Assembly: GCA_018500075.1 (NCBI GenBank)
Contig: JAHBAN010000032.1
Span: forward strand, 1-28,200
Direction of reading: 5' to 3'
From: Flavobacteriia bacterium
GTDB lineage: Bacteria; Bacteroidota; Bacteroidia; Flavobacteriales; Flavobacteriaceae
DNA: 28,200 bases
Shown: piece after piece, positions 1 to 7,433 of the stretch
Layout: each line of letters opens with the position of its first letter
Position numbering within the stretch: the first letter of the stretch is position 1
Notes under the pieces: model-generated
What the model was told of the DNA's origin: nothing
The model's input: only the letters and a program-made list of their open reading frames with translations
Database searches by the model: none
Translations under genes and position numbers: made by a program

Positions 1-50
1 CACCATCGGCGGACGGGGCGTTCCCCGAGGTTGTTAAAGAGGGCTTTGAT

Positions 51-3000
51 ATGGCTGATCTGGTACTGAATTGGGGTTTGTTGGGCGCGTTTGGCACCAC
101 TGTTGAACAAACGCAAACTGTCGATACGGGCGGTGTAAATGTCACAATCGGCTTTGAGGCGCAGGATGAGGAGGCCTCTGGTGTCACCTTTAACGCGCCC
201 GGCTATGTTGCGGCGGATGATCCGTTTGACAACCAGTCGTTTCTGAAGCTGTCCGGTCAGGGCGGCGAGGGGGGCGTGGATGCGACCTCGACCACGACGC
301 TTGATTTCAGCTCCTCCAATGCCTTGTTTGACGATTGTGTGCAAAATGTCAGCTTCCGCATCAATGACATTGACGGCGGCGGCAATGACATCGACCCGAC
401 GCCCATTGCTCATGAAGACATTGTGACGATCCGCGCCTATGGCCCGGATGGAACCGAGATTCCTGTGAGCTTCTCCACTGGCTCGAATGTGACCGCGACG
501 GGCAACACCCTGTCGGATGGTGATGTGAATTTCGGCTATGAAGATGGCGAAGCGTCAACTCTTGTGTCCGTGGCTGGCCCCGTCCTGCGGATCGAGATTG
601 AATATGCCAATGGTGCGGCCGGCGAGCAGACGGTCATGGTTTCGGATCTGCATTTTGCGACCTGTCCTGCGGATGGCAATTTGAACCCTGTGCTGGTGGA
701 CGATACGGCCACGACCGAAGAAGACACCGCGGTTGTTGTGGATGTTTTGGGCAATGACAGCGACCCTGAGGGCGACCCTTTGAGTGTGACGGGCACGAGC
801 ACGCCTGCCAACGGCTCGGTTGTGATCAACGGCGATGGCACTGTGACTTATACGCCTGACACCGGTTTCGTGGGGACTGACACATTTGACTACACGGTGA
901 CGGACGGTCAGGGCAATGTGAGCAGCGCGACGGTGACTGTGACGGTTGAGGACCCGGCGGAAAATCTGCCGGCCACATTGGTGGATGATCAGGCCGAGAC
1001 AGACGAAGACACGCCTGTTGTGATCAATGTGTTGAGCAATGACACGGACCCTGAGGGCGACAGCCTGACTGTTGTGGACACATCCGACCCCGGCAACGGC
1101 ACGGTTGTTGTGAATCCCGACGGCACGGTGACCTATACGCCGAACCCCGGATTTTCGGGGCGCGACAGCTTTGAATACACGGTCGAGGACGGCGGCGGGA
1201 ACTATTCTTCGGCGGTGGTGTTTGTGCAGGTCGGAGACCCCGGACTTGCGCCTGTGGCGAGCGATGATGCGGATACCACAGATGTGGATACGCCTGTTGT
1301 GATCGCTGTTCTGGGCAATGACACGGACCCTGAGGGCGAGGCGCTGACAGTGACGGGCGCGGCCGATCCGGCCAATGGCTCGGTTGTGATCAATGCCGAC
1401 GGCACGGTGACCTATACGCCGGATGCGGGCTTTGTGGGCACAGATACGTTTGACTACACAATCGCGGACCCGATGGGCAACACCTCGAGCGCGACGGTCA
1501 CGGTTGTGGTCAGTGATCCTGTTGTGCGCGACGGGATCGTCTCGGGCACGGGGGGCGATGATCTGATCGATGTGGGGTATACTGGCGACCCTGACGGCGA
1601 CAGGATTGACGCCAATGACCAGATCCTTCCCGGAGAAGGGGTGGATGATGATATTGTGCGCGCCGGGGACGGGGACGACACCGTGCTGGCGGGCGAAGGC
1701 AATGACGACGTGCGCGGCGGCGCGGGCGATGACGATCTGCGCGGTGAAGCGGGCGATGACGAGCTTTACGGCGAAGACGGCGATGATGTCATTGACGGCG
1801 GCAGCGGCAACGACACGATCGAGGGCGGCGACGGGCGCGACAGCGTGAGCGGCGGGGATGGCAACGACGAGATCGACACCTCCGGGCCTGATCCTTTGAT
1901 TGATGTTGAAATCTTCCCCGGTCTGCCTGTGGATTCTGCGCCGGAAAACGACCGTGATCTTGTGGACGGCGGCGCGGGCGATGACCTGATCCGCACCGGC
2001 GACGACCGGGACACCATCACCGGCGGCCTTGGCAATGACACGATCTTCTCGGGGATTGATGACGACGAGGTCTATGGCAATGAGGGCAACGACAGCATTG
2101 TCGATCTGCAAGGCTCCGACTTTATTGATGGCGGTGACGGCGACGATACGATTGATGCGGGAACCAACACCTTCTCCGATTATATCGGCGATGATCCCAA
2201 TCTGCCGGTGGCGGGCTATCCGGGTATTCTGACAGATCCGAACACCACAGACGGGCTTGACACTGTGTTTGGCGGCGCGGGCAATGATCTGATTTCGACG
2301 GGGGATGACGCCGACGAGATTGATGGTGGCACGGGCAATGACACGATTGACGGGGGCATTGACGACGACACCATCCGGGGCGGCGAGGGCAATGACAGCA
2401 TCCTTGGCCAGCATGGCGCGGACAGTATCTTTGGCGATGCGGGCGATGACTATATCAATGCCGGTGGCAGCACCTATGGCGGCAATGAACCCGATGCGAC
2501 CGACCCGCTGCCCGAGAACGACCGCGACTTTGTGGACGGGGGCGAGGGCAACGACACGATCTTGACCGGCGATGACGCGGATACGATCTTGGGTGGCGCG
2601 GGCAACGATGTGATTGATGCGGGCATTGACAATGACAGCATCATTGGCGGCACGGGCGACGACAGCATCCTTGGCGGCGCGGGCGATGACACTGCGATCG
2701 GCGCGCTTGGCGATGACACGCTGATTGGCGGCGAGGGCGATGACTATCTGGACGGTGTTGTCGGGGATGATCTGATGTCTGGCGGTGCCGGCGCAGATAC
2801 CATGCTCGGCGGTCAGGGACAGGACCGCTTTACCGACATCACCGGTGGAGACGTTGTTGACGGCGGCTCCGGGCCGGACGGTCTGCGCGCGGATGGCACG
2901 CCAAACGACTTTGACACGCTTGACCTGCGCGGCGCTGCGGAGGCGAACAACCCCGGCGGAAGCCTGACCATCACCTATACCTCGGCGGACCGGGAAGACG

Positions 3001-3659
3001 GGTTTGTCGATTTCCTTGATGCGGATGGCAACATCACCTCAAGCATGGTGTTTGAGGAGATCGAAAACGTCGTGCCGTGCTTTACGCCGGGCACAGCGAT
3101 TGCGACGCCTCGGGGCGAACGGCTTGTGGAAGACCTCAAGGTGGGCGACAAGATCATCACGCGCGACAATGGCATTCAGGAAATTTGCTGGATGGGGCAC
3201 AAGGTCTTGTCCGGGCATGAGCTGGCGCGCAGACCGAATTTGCGCCCGATCCTGATCCAGAAGGGTGCGCTTGGCAACAACCTGCCCGAGCATGACATTC
3301 TGGTCAGCCCGCAGCACCGCATTCTGATCAACAACGAGCGCACGTCGCTTTACTTTGAGGAGAGTGAAGTTCTGGTTGCGGCCAAGCATCTTACGGGGCT
3401 GAAAGGCGTGGATGCCGTGGGCACGCTTGGGGTCAGCTATGTGCACTTTATGTTTGAAAATCATGAGGTTGTCTTGAGCAACGGTGCCTGGACAGAGAGC
3501 TTCCAACCCGGTCAGTCGGTGATTGACGGGCTGGGCGGCGAGCAGCGCGAGGAAATCTATCAGCTCTTCCCCGAGTTGAAGACGCAAGAGGGGCTGAAGG
3601 ACTACACAGCCGCGCGCCGCGCTCTGAAGAAGCACGAGGCTCACCTGTTGGTTCGGTAA
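51..3659 (+). CDS. Cadherin-like/RTX repeat protein with C-terminal Hint domain
   Basis: A 1202-residue, very acidic protein, probably secreted or surface-associated and calcium-binding. Residues 1-210 form a unique beta-rich region. About 211-500 hold three tandem cadherin-like Ig repeats of roughly 96 residues, each with a VLxNDxDPEGD block and a GTVTYTP block. About 500-945 hold many RTX nonapeptides (GGxGNDxI type), which bind calcium in a beta-roll. A Hint domain starts at Cys1010 (CFTPGTAIATPRG) and contains VSPQHRI and a late HEVVLSNGAWTESFQPG block; a tail of about 60 residues follows. This order matches the Hint_2 proteins of Rhodobacteraceae. There is no N-terminal signal peptide, which suits type I secretion, but no transporter genes lie nearby. 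Hint domains can self-cleave; whether this one does is unknown. The ATG at 51 follows AAAGAGG at a workable distance. Substrate or adhesion target is unknown. Confidence 0.93.
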   Translation: MADLVLNWGLLGAFGTTVEQTQTVDTGGVNVTIGFEAQDEEASGVTFNAPGYVAADDPFDNQSFLKLSGQGGEGGVDATSTTTLDFSSSNALFDDCVQNVSFRINDIDGGGNDIDPTPIAHEDIVTIRAYGPDGTEIPVSFSTGSNVTATGNTLSDGDVNFGYEDGEASTLVSVAGPVLRIEIEYANGAAGEQTVMVSDLHFATCPADGNLNPVLVDDTATTEEDTAVVVDVLGNDSDPEGDPLSVTGTSTPANGSVVINGDGTVTYTPDTGFVGTDTFDYTVTDGQGNVSSATVTVTVEDPAENLPATLVDDQAETDEDTPVVINVLSNDTDPEGDSLTVVDTSDPGNGTVVVNPDGTVTYTPNPGFSGRDSFEYTVEDGGGNYSSAVVFVQVGDPGLAPVASDDADTTDVDTPVVIAVLGNDTDPEGEALTVTGAADPANGSVVINADGTVTYTPDAGFVGTDTFDYTIADPMGNTSSATVTVVVSDPVVRDGIVSGTGGDDLIDVGYTGDPDGDRIDANDQILPGEGVDDDIVRAGDGDDTVLAGEGNDDVRGGAGDDDLRGEAGDDELYGEDGDDVIDGGSGNDTIEGGDGRDSVSGGDGNDEIDTSGPDPLIDVEIFPGLPVDSAPENDRDLVDGGAGDDLIRTGDDRDTITGGLGNDTIFSGIDDDEVYGNEGNDSIVDLQGSDFIDGGDGDDTIDAGTNTFSDYIGDDPNLPVAGYPGILTDPNTTDGLDTVFGGAGNDLISTGDDADEIDGGTGNDTIDGGIDDDTIRGGEGNDSILGQHGADSIFGDAGDDYINAGGSTYGGNEPDATDPLPENDRDFVDGGEGNDTILTGDDADTILGGAGNDVIDAGIDNDSIIGGTGDDSILGGAGDDTAIGALGDDTLIGGEGDDYLDGVVGDDLMSGGAGADTMLGGQGQDRFTDITGGDVVDGGSGPDGLRADGTPNDFDTLDLRGAAEANNPGGSLTITYTSADREDGFVDFLDADGNITSSMVFEEIENVVPCFTPGTAIATPRGERLVEDLKVGDKIITRDNGIQEICWMGHKVLSGHELARRPNLRPILIQKGALGNNLPEHDILVSPQHRILINNERTSLYFEESEVLVAAKHLTGLKGVDAVGTLGVSYVHFMFENHEVVLSNGAWTESFQPGQSVIDGLGGEQREEIYQLFPELKTQEGLKDYTAARRALKKHEAHLLVR

Positions 3660-3668
3660 CGAGTATCG

Positions 3669-3705
3669 CCGCGCGCTTTGCCTGTCAGGGGGCGCGGCTT
3701 TTTCC
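3669..3705 (+). terminator. Rho-independent terminator of the RTX/Hint gene
   Basis: Six-bp arms CCGCGC (3669-3674) and GCGCGG (3692-3697) are followed by CTTTTT. It begins nine bases after the stop codon of the RTX/Hint gene. The loop is long (17 nt), so stability is moderate. Confidence 0.6.
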
Positions 3706-3757
3706 TTTGAATTTGAATGTGAATATGCAGCTGCGCCCCGTCTGTTTCGGGGTGCTG

Positions 3758-3785
3758 GGGAGGGCGTGCGGTTGTGCGCCCTCCC
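3758..3785. repeat. GC-rich hairpin in the 3660-3944 gap
   Basis: Perfect 9-bp inverted arms GGGAGGGCG (3758-3766) and CGCCCTCCC (3777-3785) surround a 10-nt loop. There is no T tract on either side, so it may be a secondary or Rho-assisted stop rather than an intrinsic terminator. The rest of the 285-bp gap holds the first terminator and a possible promoter near 3831-3860; I see no gene in it. Confidence 0.4.
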
Positions 3786-3830
3786 TGATTTGTGCGGGCG
3801 GGACAGAGCGCGGGCTTTGGGCGTTAAGAC

Positions 3831-3860
3831 TTGAGGCAAGTTTTCCTGTCATTTTATGTT
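3831..3860 (+). promoter_or_regulatory. Possible sigma70-type promoter before the small Hint-related ORF
   Basis: TTGAGG (3831-3836) and TATGTT (3855-3860) are separated by 18 bases, each matching four of six consensus positions, in a locally AT-rich stretch upstream of the ATG at 3945. This is pattern matching only. Confidence 0.25.
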
Positions 3861-3944
3861 TTATTTCGCAGTTTTGCCGCAGTCCTGCCGCATCTGGCCG
3901 CTAATCTCGGAGATGTAAGGCAAGCGGAAGGCTCCAACAGCGCA

Positions 3945-4334
3945 ATGATCGGGTATTTTGAAAATTTCAATCCGACCTATGGCGATCGGCGCGACGCGCA
4001 AGCGGTGGCGCGGGCCGGGGTTTTTCGCCCTGCGGATGTGCGGGGCGGAATCGGCGCGGATTATCTCTTGGGGGGGGCGTCTTGCGGCGCTGTGCGCATT
4101 GTTGATCTCTCCCATCTCAGAGAGCCTGTGTCGCTTGAACTTCACGGGGCGGGGGCGGGTGTGATCAGCGACGGGATCGACACGATTGTGTTTCAGGGGA
4201 TTGAGGAGATTATTCTTCCGCGCAAGCAGTTTGCCGCCATGCGCGCCAGTCTTCGGGTGTGTTCAGATCATGGCGTGCGATTGAGTGCGGCAGCGGATGA
4301 CGCTGCACCAGAGGTGCAAAGCGCTGCAAGATAG
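3945..4334 (+). CDS. Small ORF resembling the pre-Hint segment of an RTX/Hint protein
   Basis: A 129-residue ORF if started at the ATG at 3945; a TTG at 3831 would add 38 residues. Its middle part reads VDLSHL...GAGAGVISDGIDTIVFQGIEEIILP, which parallels the segment just before the Hint cysteine of the large upstream protein (LDLRG...MVFEEIENVVPCFTPG). It stops being Hint-like exactly where that cysteine would be expected. The last 40 or so residues run antisense into the nucleotidyltransferase gene (125-bp overlap) and look fortuitous. It may be a truncated remnant of a second Hint protein, or a small independent gene. The purine-rich GGAAGG at 3926-3931 lies 13 bases from the ATG, rather far for a ribosome site. 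Function unknown. Confidence 0.4.
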   Translation: MIGYFENFNPTYGDRRDAQAVARAGVFRPADVRGGIGADYLLGGASCGAVRIVDLSHLREPVSLELHGAGAGVISDGIDTIVFQGIEEIILPRKQFAAMRASLRVCSDHGVRLSAAADDAAPEVQSAAR

Positions 4335-4815
4335 GGGCGGCGCCTGTGTCGCCTGTCAGGGTTTGAAACCCGCTCAAGAGATTTGACGGGAAAATCACGG
4401 GGTGGCCTGCTTGGCCCTGTGATGTGGTTGCGCGCAGGATCTGGCCTGTGCGCAACCGGGAATAGGCCTGCCAGAGCGCGGGAAGACAGGCCGCAAGATC
4501 GGGCATATCGGCGGGCAGAACCATCAGCGCATCGGCGTTTTGGGCCTGTGCCGCCTCTGCGCCCGCGCGCAGGGAGGCCGACATTCCTGTGGTGTGATCG
4601 GGCACAAGGACGATTTCAACCGACAGCCCGGCGAGCGCTTTGGCGCGGGGGTGATCGGCTTGGGGCAGGGTGACGATCACGTGATCGGCGCTGGCGAGGG
4701 CAGCGCGCGCCATGTGACAGAGACAGGGCAGCCCGCCCACATCTTCCAGAAGTTTGTCGCGCCCCCTCATGCGTGAGGAGGCGCCTGCCGCGGGGAGAAG
4801 GACCGCGCGGCGCAT
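4210..4815 (-). CDS. MobA-like nucleotidyltransferase (molybdenum-cofactor cytidylyl/guanylyltransferase family)
   Basis: A 201-residue GT-A fold NTP transferase. The N-terminus carries LPAAGASSRMRGRDKL (residues 7-22), the nucleotide-binding loop of the MobA/MocA family, and PADMPDL (101-107) supplies the metal-binding acidic pair. GQAGHPVIF and GDTGA blocks follow, as in MocA-type CTP:molybdopterin cytidylyltransferases. The length is normal for the family. The family activates NTPs to mature molybdenum hydroxylases, but no molybdoenzyme is in the window, so the exact substrate is open. The ATG lies two bases after the stop of the upstream flavoprotein gene on the same strand, so the two are probably co-transcribed and translationally coupled. 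The 3' end overlaps the small plus-strand ORF by 125 bp. Confidence 0.85.
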   Translation of the reverse strand: MRRAVLLPAAGASSRMRGRDKLLEDVGGLPCLCHMARAALASADHVIVTLPQADHPRAKALAGLSVEIVLVPDHTTGMSASLRAGAEAAQAQNADALMVLPADMPDLAACLPALWQAYSRLRTGQILRATTSQGQAGHPVIFPSNLLSGFQTLTGDTGAAPILQRFAPLVQRHPLPHSIARHDLNTPEDWRAWRQTACAEE

Positions 4816-4817
4816 GA

Positions 4818-7235
4818 TCAGCCGCGCATCCGGGCGCCGTCGGCGTCAAACAGCGGCGTGGTGATGAGGCGGGCTTTGCATCTTTTGCCAAGAATTTCGA
4901 TCTCGACTTCAAGACCTTCGCGGGCCTCTGCGAGGGGCACAAACCCCTGCGCAATCGACTTGCTGGCGTGGTGGGAGTAGCCGCCCGAGGTGCAAAAGCC
5001 GACCACGTCATCGCCCATCCAGATCGGCTCATAGGCGTTGACATCGGCGTCTTCGGCCTCGACTTCAAAGGCGCAGAGCTTGCGCGCGGGGCCGGTGTCG
5101 CGCTCGGCTTCGGCGGCGGCGCGGCCAATGAAATCGGCGTTTTTCTTGAAGCTGATAAAGCGGTCCAGCCCGGTTTCGGCGGCGGTGTAATCGGGGGAGA
5201 ACTCCGACAGCCAGCTTCCGAAGAACTTATCAAGACGCAAGGACATCATCGCGCGCATCCCGAAGGGGAGCATCCCGTGGTCTTGCCCTGCCTCCCAGAG
5301 GCTGCGCCAGAGGGCGCGTTGGGCCATCGGATCACAGTAGATTTCATACCCCAGATCGCCTGTATAGCTGACGCGCTGCACCACGCAGTCAACCATGCCC
5401 ACCGTCATCTGGCGCACGTCCATAAACTTCATGCCCGAGATATCGGCGCGGGTGCAGGCGGCGAGCACGTCGCGCGCTTTTGGCCCCGCGATCTGGAAGC
5501 CGTTGAGCTTGTCTGAGACATTTTCGACCGTCACGCCCTCCATCTCGTTTTGTTCAAACCAGCGCATATGGTAGGCCTGTGAGCCATAGCTGGCGGTGAG
5601 CTGGAAGGCTTCCTCGCCAAGGCAGGAGATCGTGAAATCTCCGATCAGGCGGCCTTTGGGGCTGAGCATGGGGGTAAGCGAGAGGCGGCCCGGCTGGGGC
5701 ACGCGCCCCGCCATCACCCGATCAAGCCAGGCGCGGGCGTTGGGGCCGGTGACGAGATATTTGCCGAAGTTGTGGGTTTCGTTGATGCCGACCGCCGTGC
5801 GGACGGCTTTGACCTCGCGCGCGGTGGCCTCAAAGGCGTTGGAGCGGCGGAAACTCGGCGTTTCATAGCGCGGCTCGTCGCCCTGAGCGAAGTAGTTGAC
5901 CACCTCAAGGCCGAACTGCTGACCCCAGACAGCGCCCATCTCGTCAAAGACATCATACATCGGCGTTTGGCGGAAGGGGCGCGCGGCGGGCAGCTCTTCG
6001 TTGGGATAGCTGACGGAAAAGCGCTTTTGGTAGTTCTCGATCACTTTGGGCAGGGTGTAGCCCGGTGTGATCCAGTCGCCAAAGCGGGCAACGTCCATGG
6101 CCATGGTGTCGCGCTCGCATTCGCCCTCAACCATCCATTGCGCGAGCATGAGGCCGACGCCGCCGCCCTGAGAAAAGCCCGCCATGACGCCGCAAGCGCT
6201 CCAGTAGTTGCGCATTCCGGGCACGGGGCCAACCAGCGGGTTGCCATCCGGGGCAAAGGTAAACGGGCCGTGGATCACCGATTTGACGCCGGCTTTTTCC
6301 AGATCGGGGAAGCGTTTGTAGGCAAAGTTGATGCTGTCTTCGATCTTGTCAAAGTCATCGGCCAGAAGCTCCTGACCGAAGTCATAGCTTGTGCCATCCA
6401 CCGCCCAGGGGCGGCAGGGCTGCTCGTAAAAGCCGATGCAGAGGCCGCGGCCTTCCTGACGCAGATAGCTTTCGCCGGCGGGGTCCATCACATGGGGGTG
6501 CTCGATCCCGTCGGCCATCATGTCGCGGATGAGGGGCACTTCGTCTGTCACGATATATTGGTGTTCCATCGGGTGCAGCGGGAAATAGACCCCGGCCAGC
6601 GCGCCGACCTCGCGCGCCCAGAGGCCGCCCGCGTTGACGATATGTTCGGCGTGGATTGTGCCCTTGTTGGTGACCACATCCCATGAGCCGTCGGGGCGCT
6701 GGTTGGTTTCTTTGACCATCGTATGGGTCTCGATGGTTGCGCCGCCCATGCGCGCGGCTTTGGCGTAGGCATGGGTTGTGCCGGAGGGGTCAAGATGTCC
6801 GTCGAGCGGATCATAGAGGCCGCCGAGGATGCCTTCGACATTGGTGACGGGGGCGATTTTCTTGATTTCGTCGGGGCCGACGATTTCGGTTTCCAACCCC
6901 ATGAAGCGGTGTTTGGCGCGCTCGGCGACCAGCATATCAAAGCGGTCTTTATTGTCGGCCAATGTGACGCCGCCGACATGGTGCAGGCCGCAGGACAGGC
7001 CGGTTAGCTCTTCCAGCTCTTTGTAGAGGCGGATGGTATAGCCTTGCAGCGCGGCCATATTTGTATCGCCGTTGAGCGTGTGAAAGCCGCCGGCGGCGTG
7101 CCATGTGCTGCCCGAGGTCAGCTCGGAGCGCTCCAGAAGCATGACATCGGACCAGCCGAGTTTGGTGAGATGATAGAGCACGGATGCGCCGACAACGCCT
7201 CCGCCGATCACGGCTACGCGGGTGGTGGTTTGCAT
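4818..7235 (-). CDS. Dimethylglycine/sarcosine dehydrogenase-like FAD oxidoreductase with GcvT domain
   Basis: An 805-residue two-part enzyme. The N-terminal half is a DAO-type FAD domain with GGGVVG at residues 11-16 and GSTWHAAG around 42-49; His46 corresponds to the covalently flavinylated histidine of mammalian dimethylglycine dehydrogenase. A short FAO_M-like bridge follows, then an aminomethyltransferase (GcvT) folate-binding region from about residue 425 (for example YTGDLGYEIYC) and its C-terminal beta-barrel. Such enzymes oxidatively demethylate N-methylglycines and pass the one-carbon unit to tetrahydrofolate in the cytoplasm. The exact substrate cannot be read from sequence. I chose the ATG at 7235 over an in-frame one at 7628: AGGAGG lies eight bases upstream, and the N-terminus then aligns with the divergent paralogue. 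The nucleotidyltransferase gene follows after two bases. Confidence 0.9.
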   Translation of the reverse strand: MQTTTRVAVIGGGVVGASVLYHLTKLGWSDVMLLERSELTSGSTWHAAGGFHTLNGDTNMAALQGYTIRLYKELEELTGLSCGLHHVGGVTLADNKDRFDMLVAERAKHRFMGLETEIVGPDEIKKIAPVTNVEGILGGLYDPLDGHLDPSGTTHAYAKAARMGGATIETHTMVKETNQRPDGSWDVVTNKGTIHAEHIVNAGGLWAREVGALAGVYFPLHPMEHQYIVTDEVPLIRDMMADGIEHPHVMDPAGESYLRQEGRGLCIGFYEQPCRPWAVDGTSYDFGQELLADDFDKIEDSINFAYKRFPDLEKAGVKSVIHGPFTFAPDGNPLVGPVPGMRNYWSACGVMAGFSQGGGVGLMLAQWMVEGECERDTMAMDVARFGDWITPGYTLPKVIENYQKRFSVSYPNEELPAARPFRQTPMYDVFDEMGAVWGQQFGLEVVNYFAQGDEPRYETPSFRRSNAFEATAREVKAVRTAVGINETHNFGKYLVTGPNARAWLDRVMAGRVPQPGRLSLTPMLSPKGRLIGDFTISCLGEEAFQLTASYGSQAYHMRWFEQNEMEGVTVENVSDKLNGFQIAGPKARDVLAACTRADISGMKFMDVRQMTVGMVDCVVQRVSYTGDLGYEIYCDPMAQRALWRSLWEAGQDHGMLPFGMRAMMSLRLDKFFGSWLSEFSPDYTAAETGLDRFISFKKNADFIGRAAAEAERDTGPARKLCAFEVEAEDADVNAYEPIWMGDDVVGFCTSGGYSHHASKSIAQGFVPLAEAREGLEVEIEILGKRCKARLITTPLFDADGARMRG

Positions 7236-7433
7236 TGTTGGCTCCTCCTGTTTTGGGCTGAGTTGCCCACCTTCGGGCCACTCCCTCTTTGCTTTGTGCG
7301 ACAGAATGTGTCGCGAATGCGTTTTTGCGGCGTTTGCCTCACAGCGACGGGAAGTGTCGGGGATTGGCAAAAGAATCGCTTTGTTTTGCGTCAGGGTGGA
7401 GTGCAAACAAACGCAATGCAAAGGCAAAATTCC
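7236..7433. promoter_or_regulatory. Divergent promoter region with two matching imperfect palindromes
   Basis: The 198-bp gap between the two flavoprotein genes holds GCGACA-GAATG-TGTCGC (7298-7314) and GCGACG-GGAAG-TGTCGG (7344-7360). Both have six-bp arms and a five-base spacer, and their centres are 46 bp apart. The bases just after each site also match partly (GAAT versus GGAT). Paired sites of this form between divergent paralogues suggest a dimeric regulator controlling both. I see no convincing -35/-10 pair. No regulator gene lies in the window. Confidence 0.55.

Noticed and set aside
555..2414. 619-codon open frame on the minus strand opposite the RTX gene
   Set aside because: It mirrors the GC-rich repeat codons of the plus-strand gene, reads as a low-complexity Val/Ala/Arg/His sequence with no domain, and has no supporting start site.
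1540..2830. Short GC-rich repeats considered as a CRISPR or satellite array
   Set aside because: They are the codons of RTX nonapeptides in an intact frame.
3078..3659. Hint domain considered as a protein-splicing intein
   Set aside because: It lies at the C-terminus with no C-extein to join, and matches the Hint_2 arrangement of secreted proteins; self-cleavage is possible but splicing is not supported.
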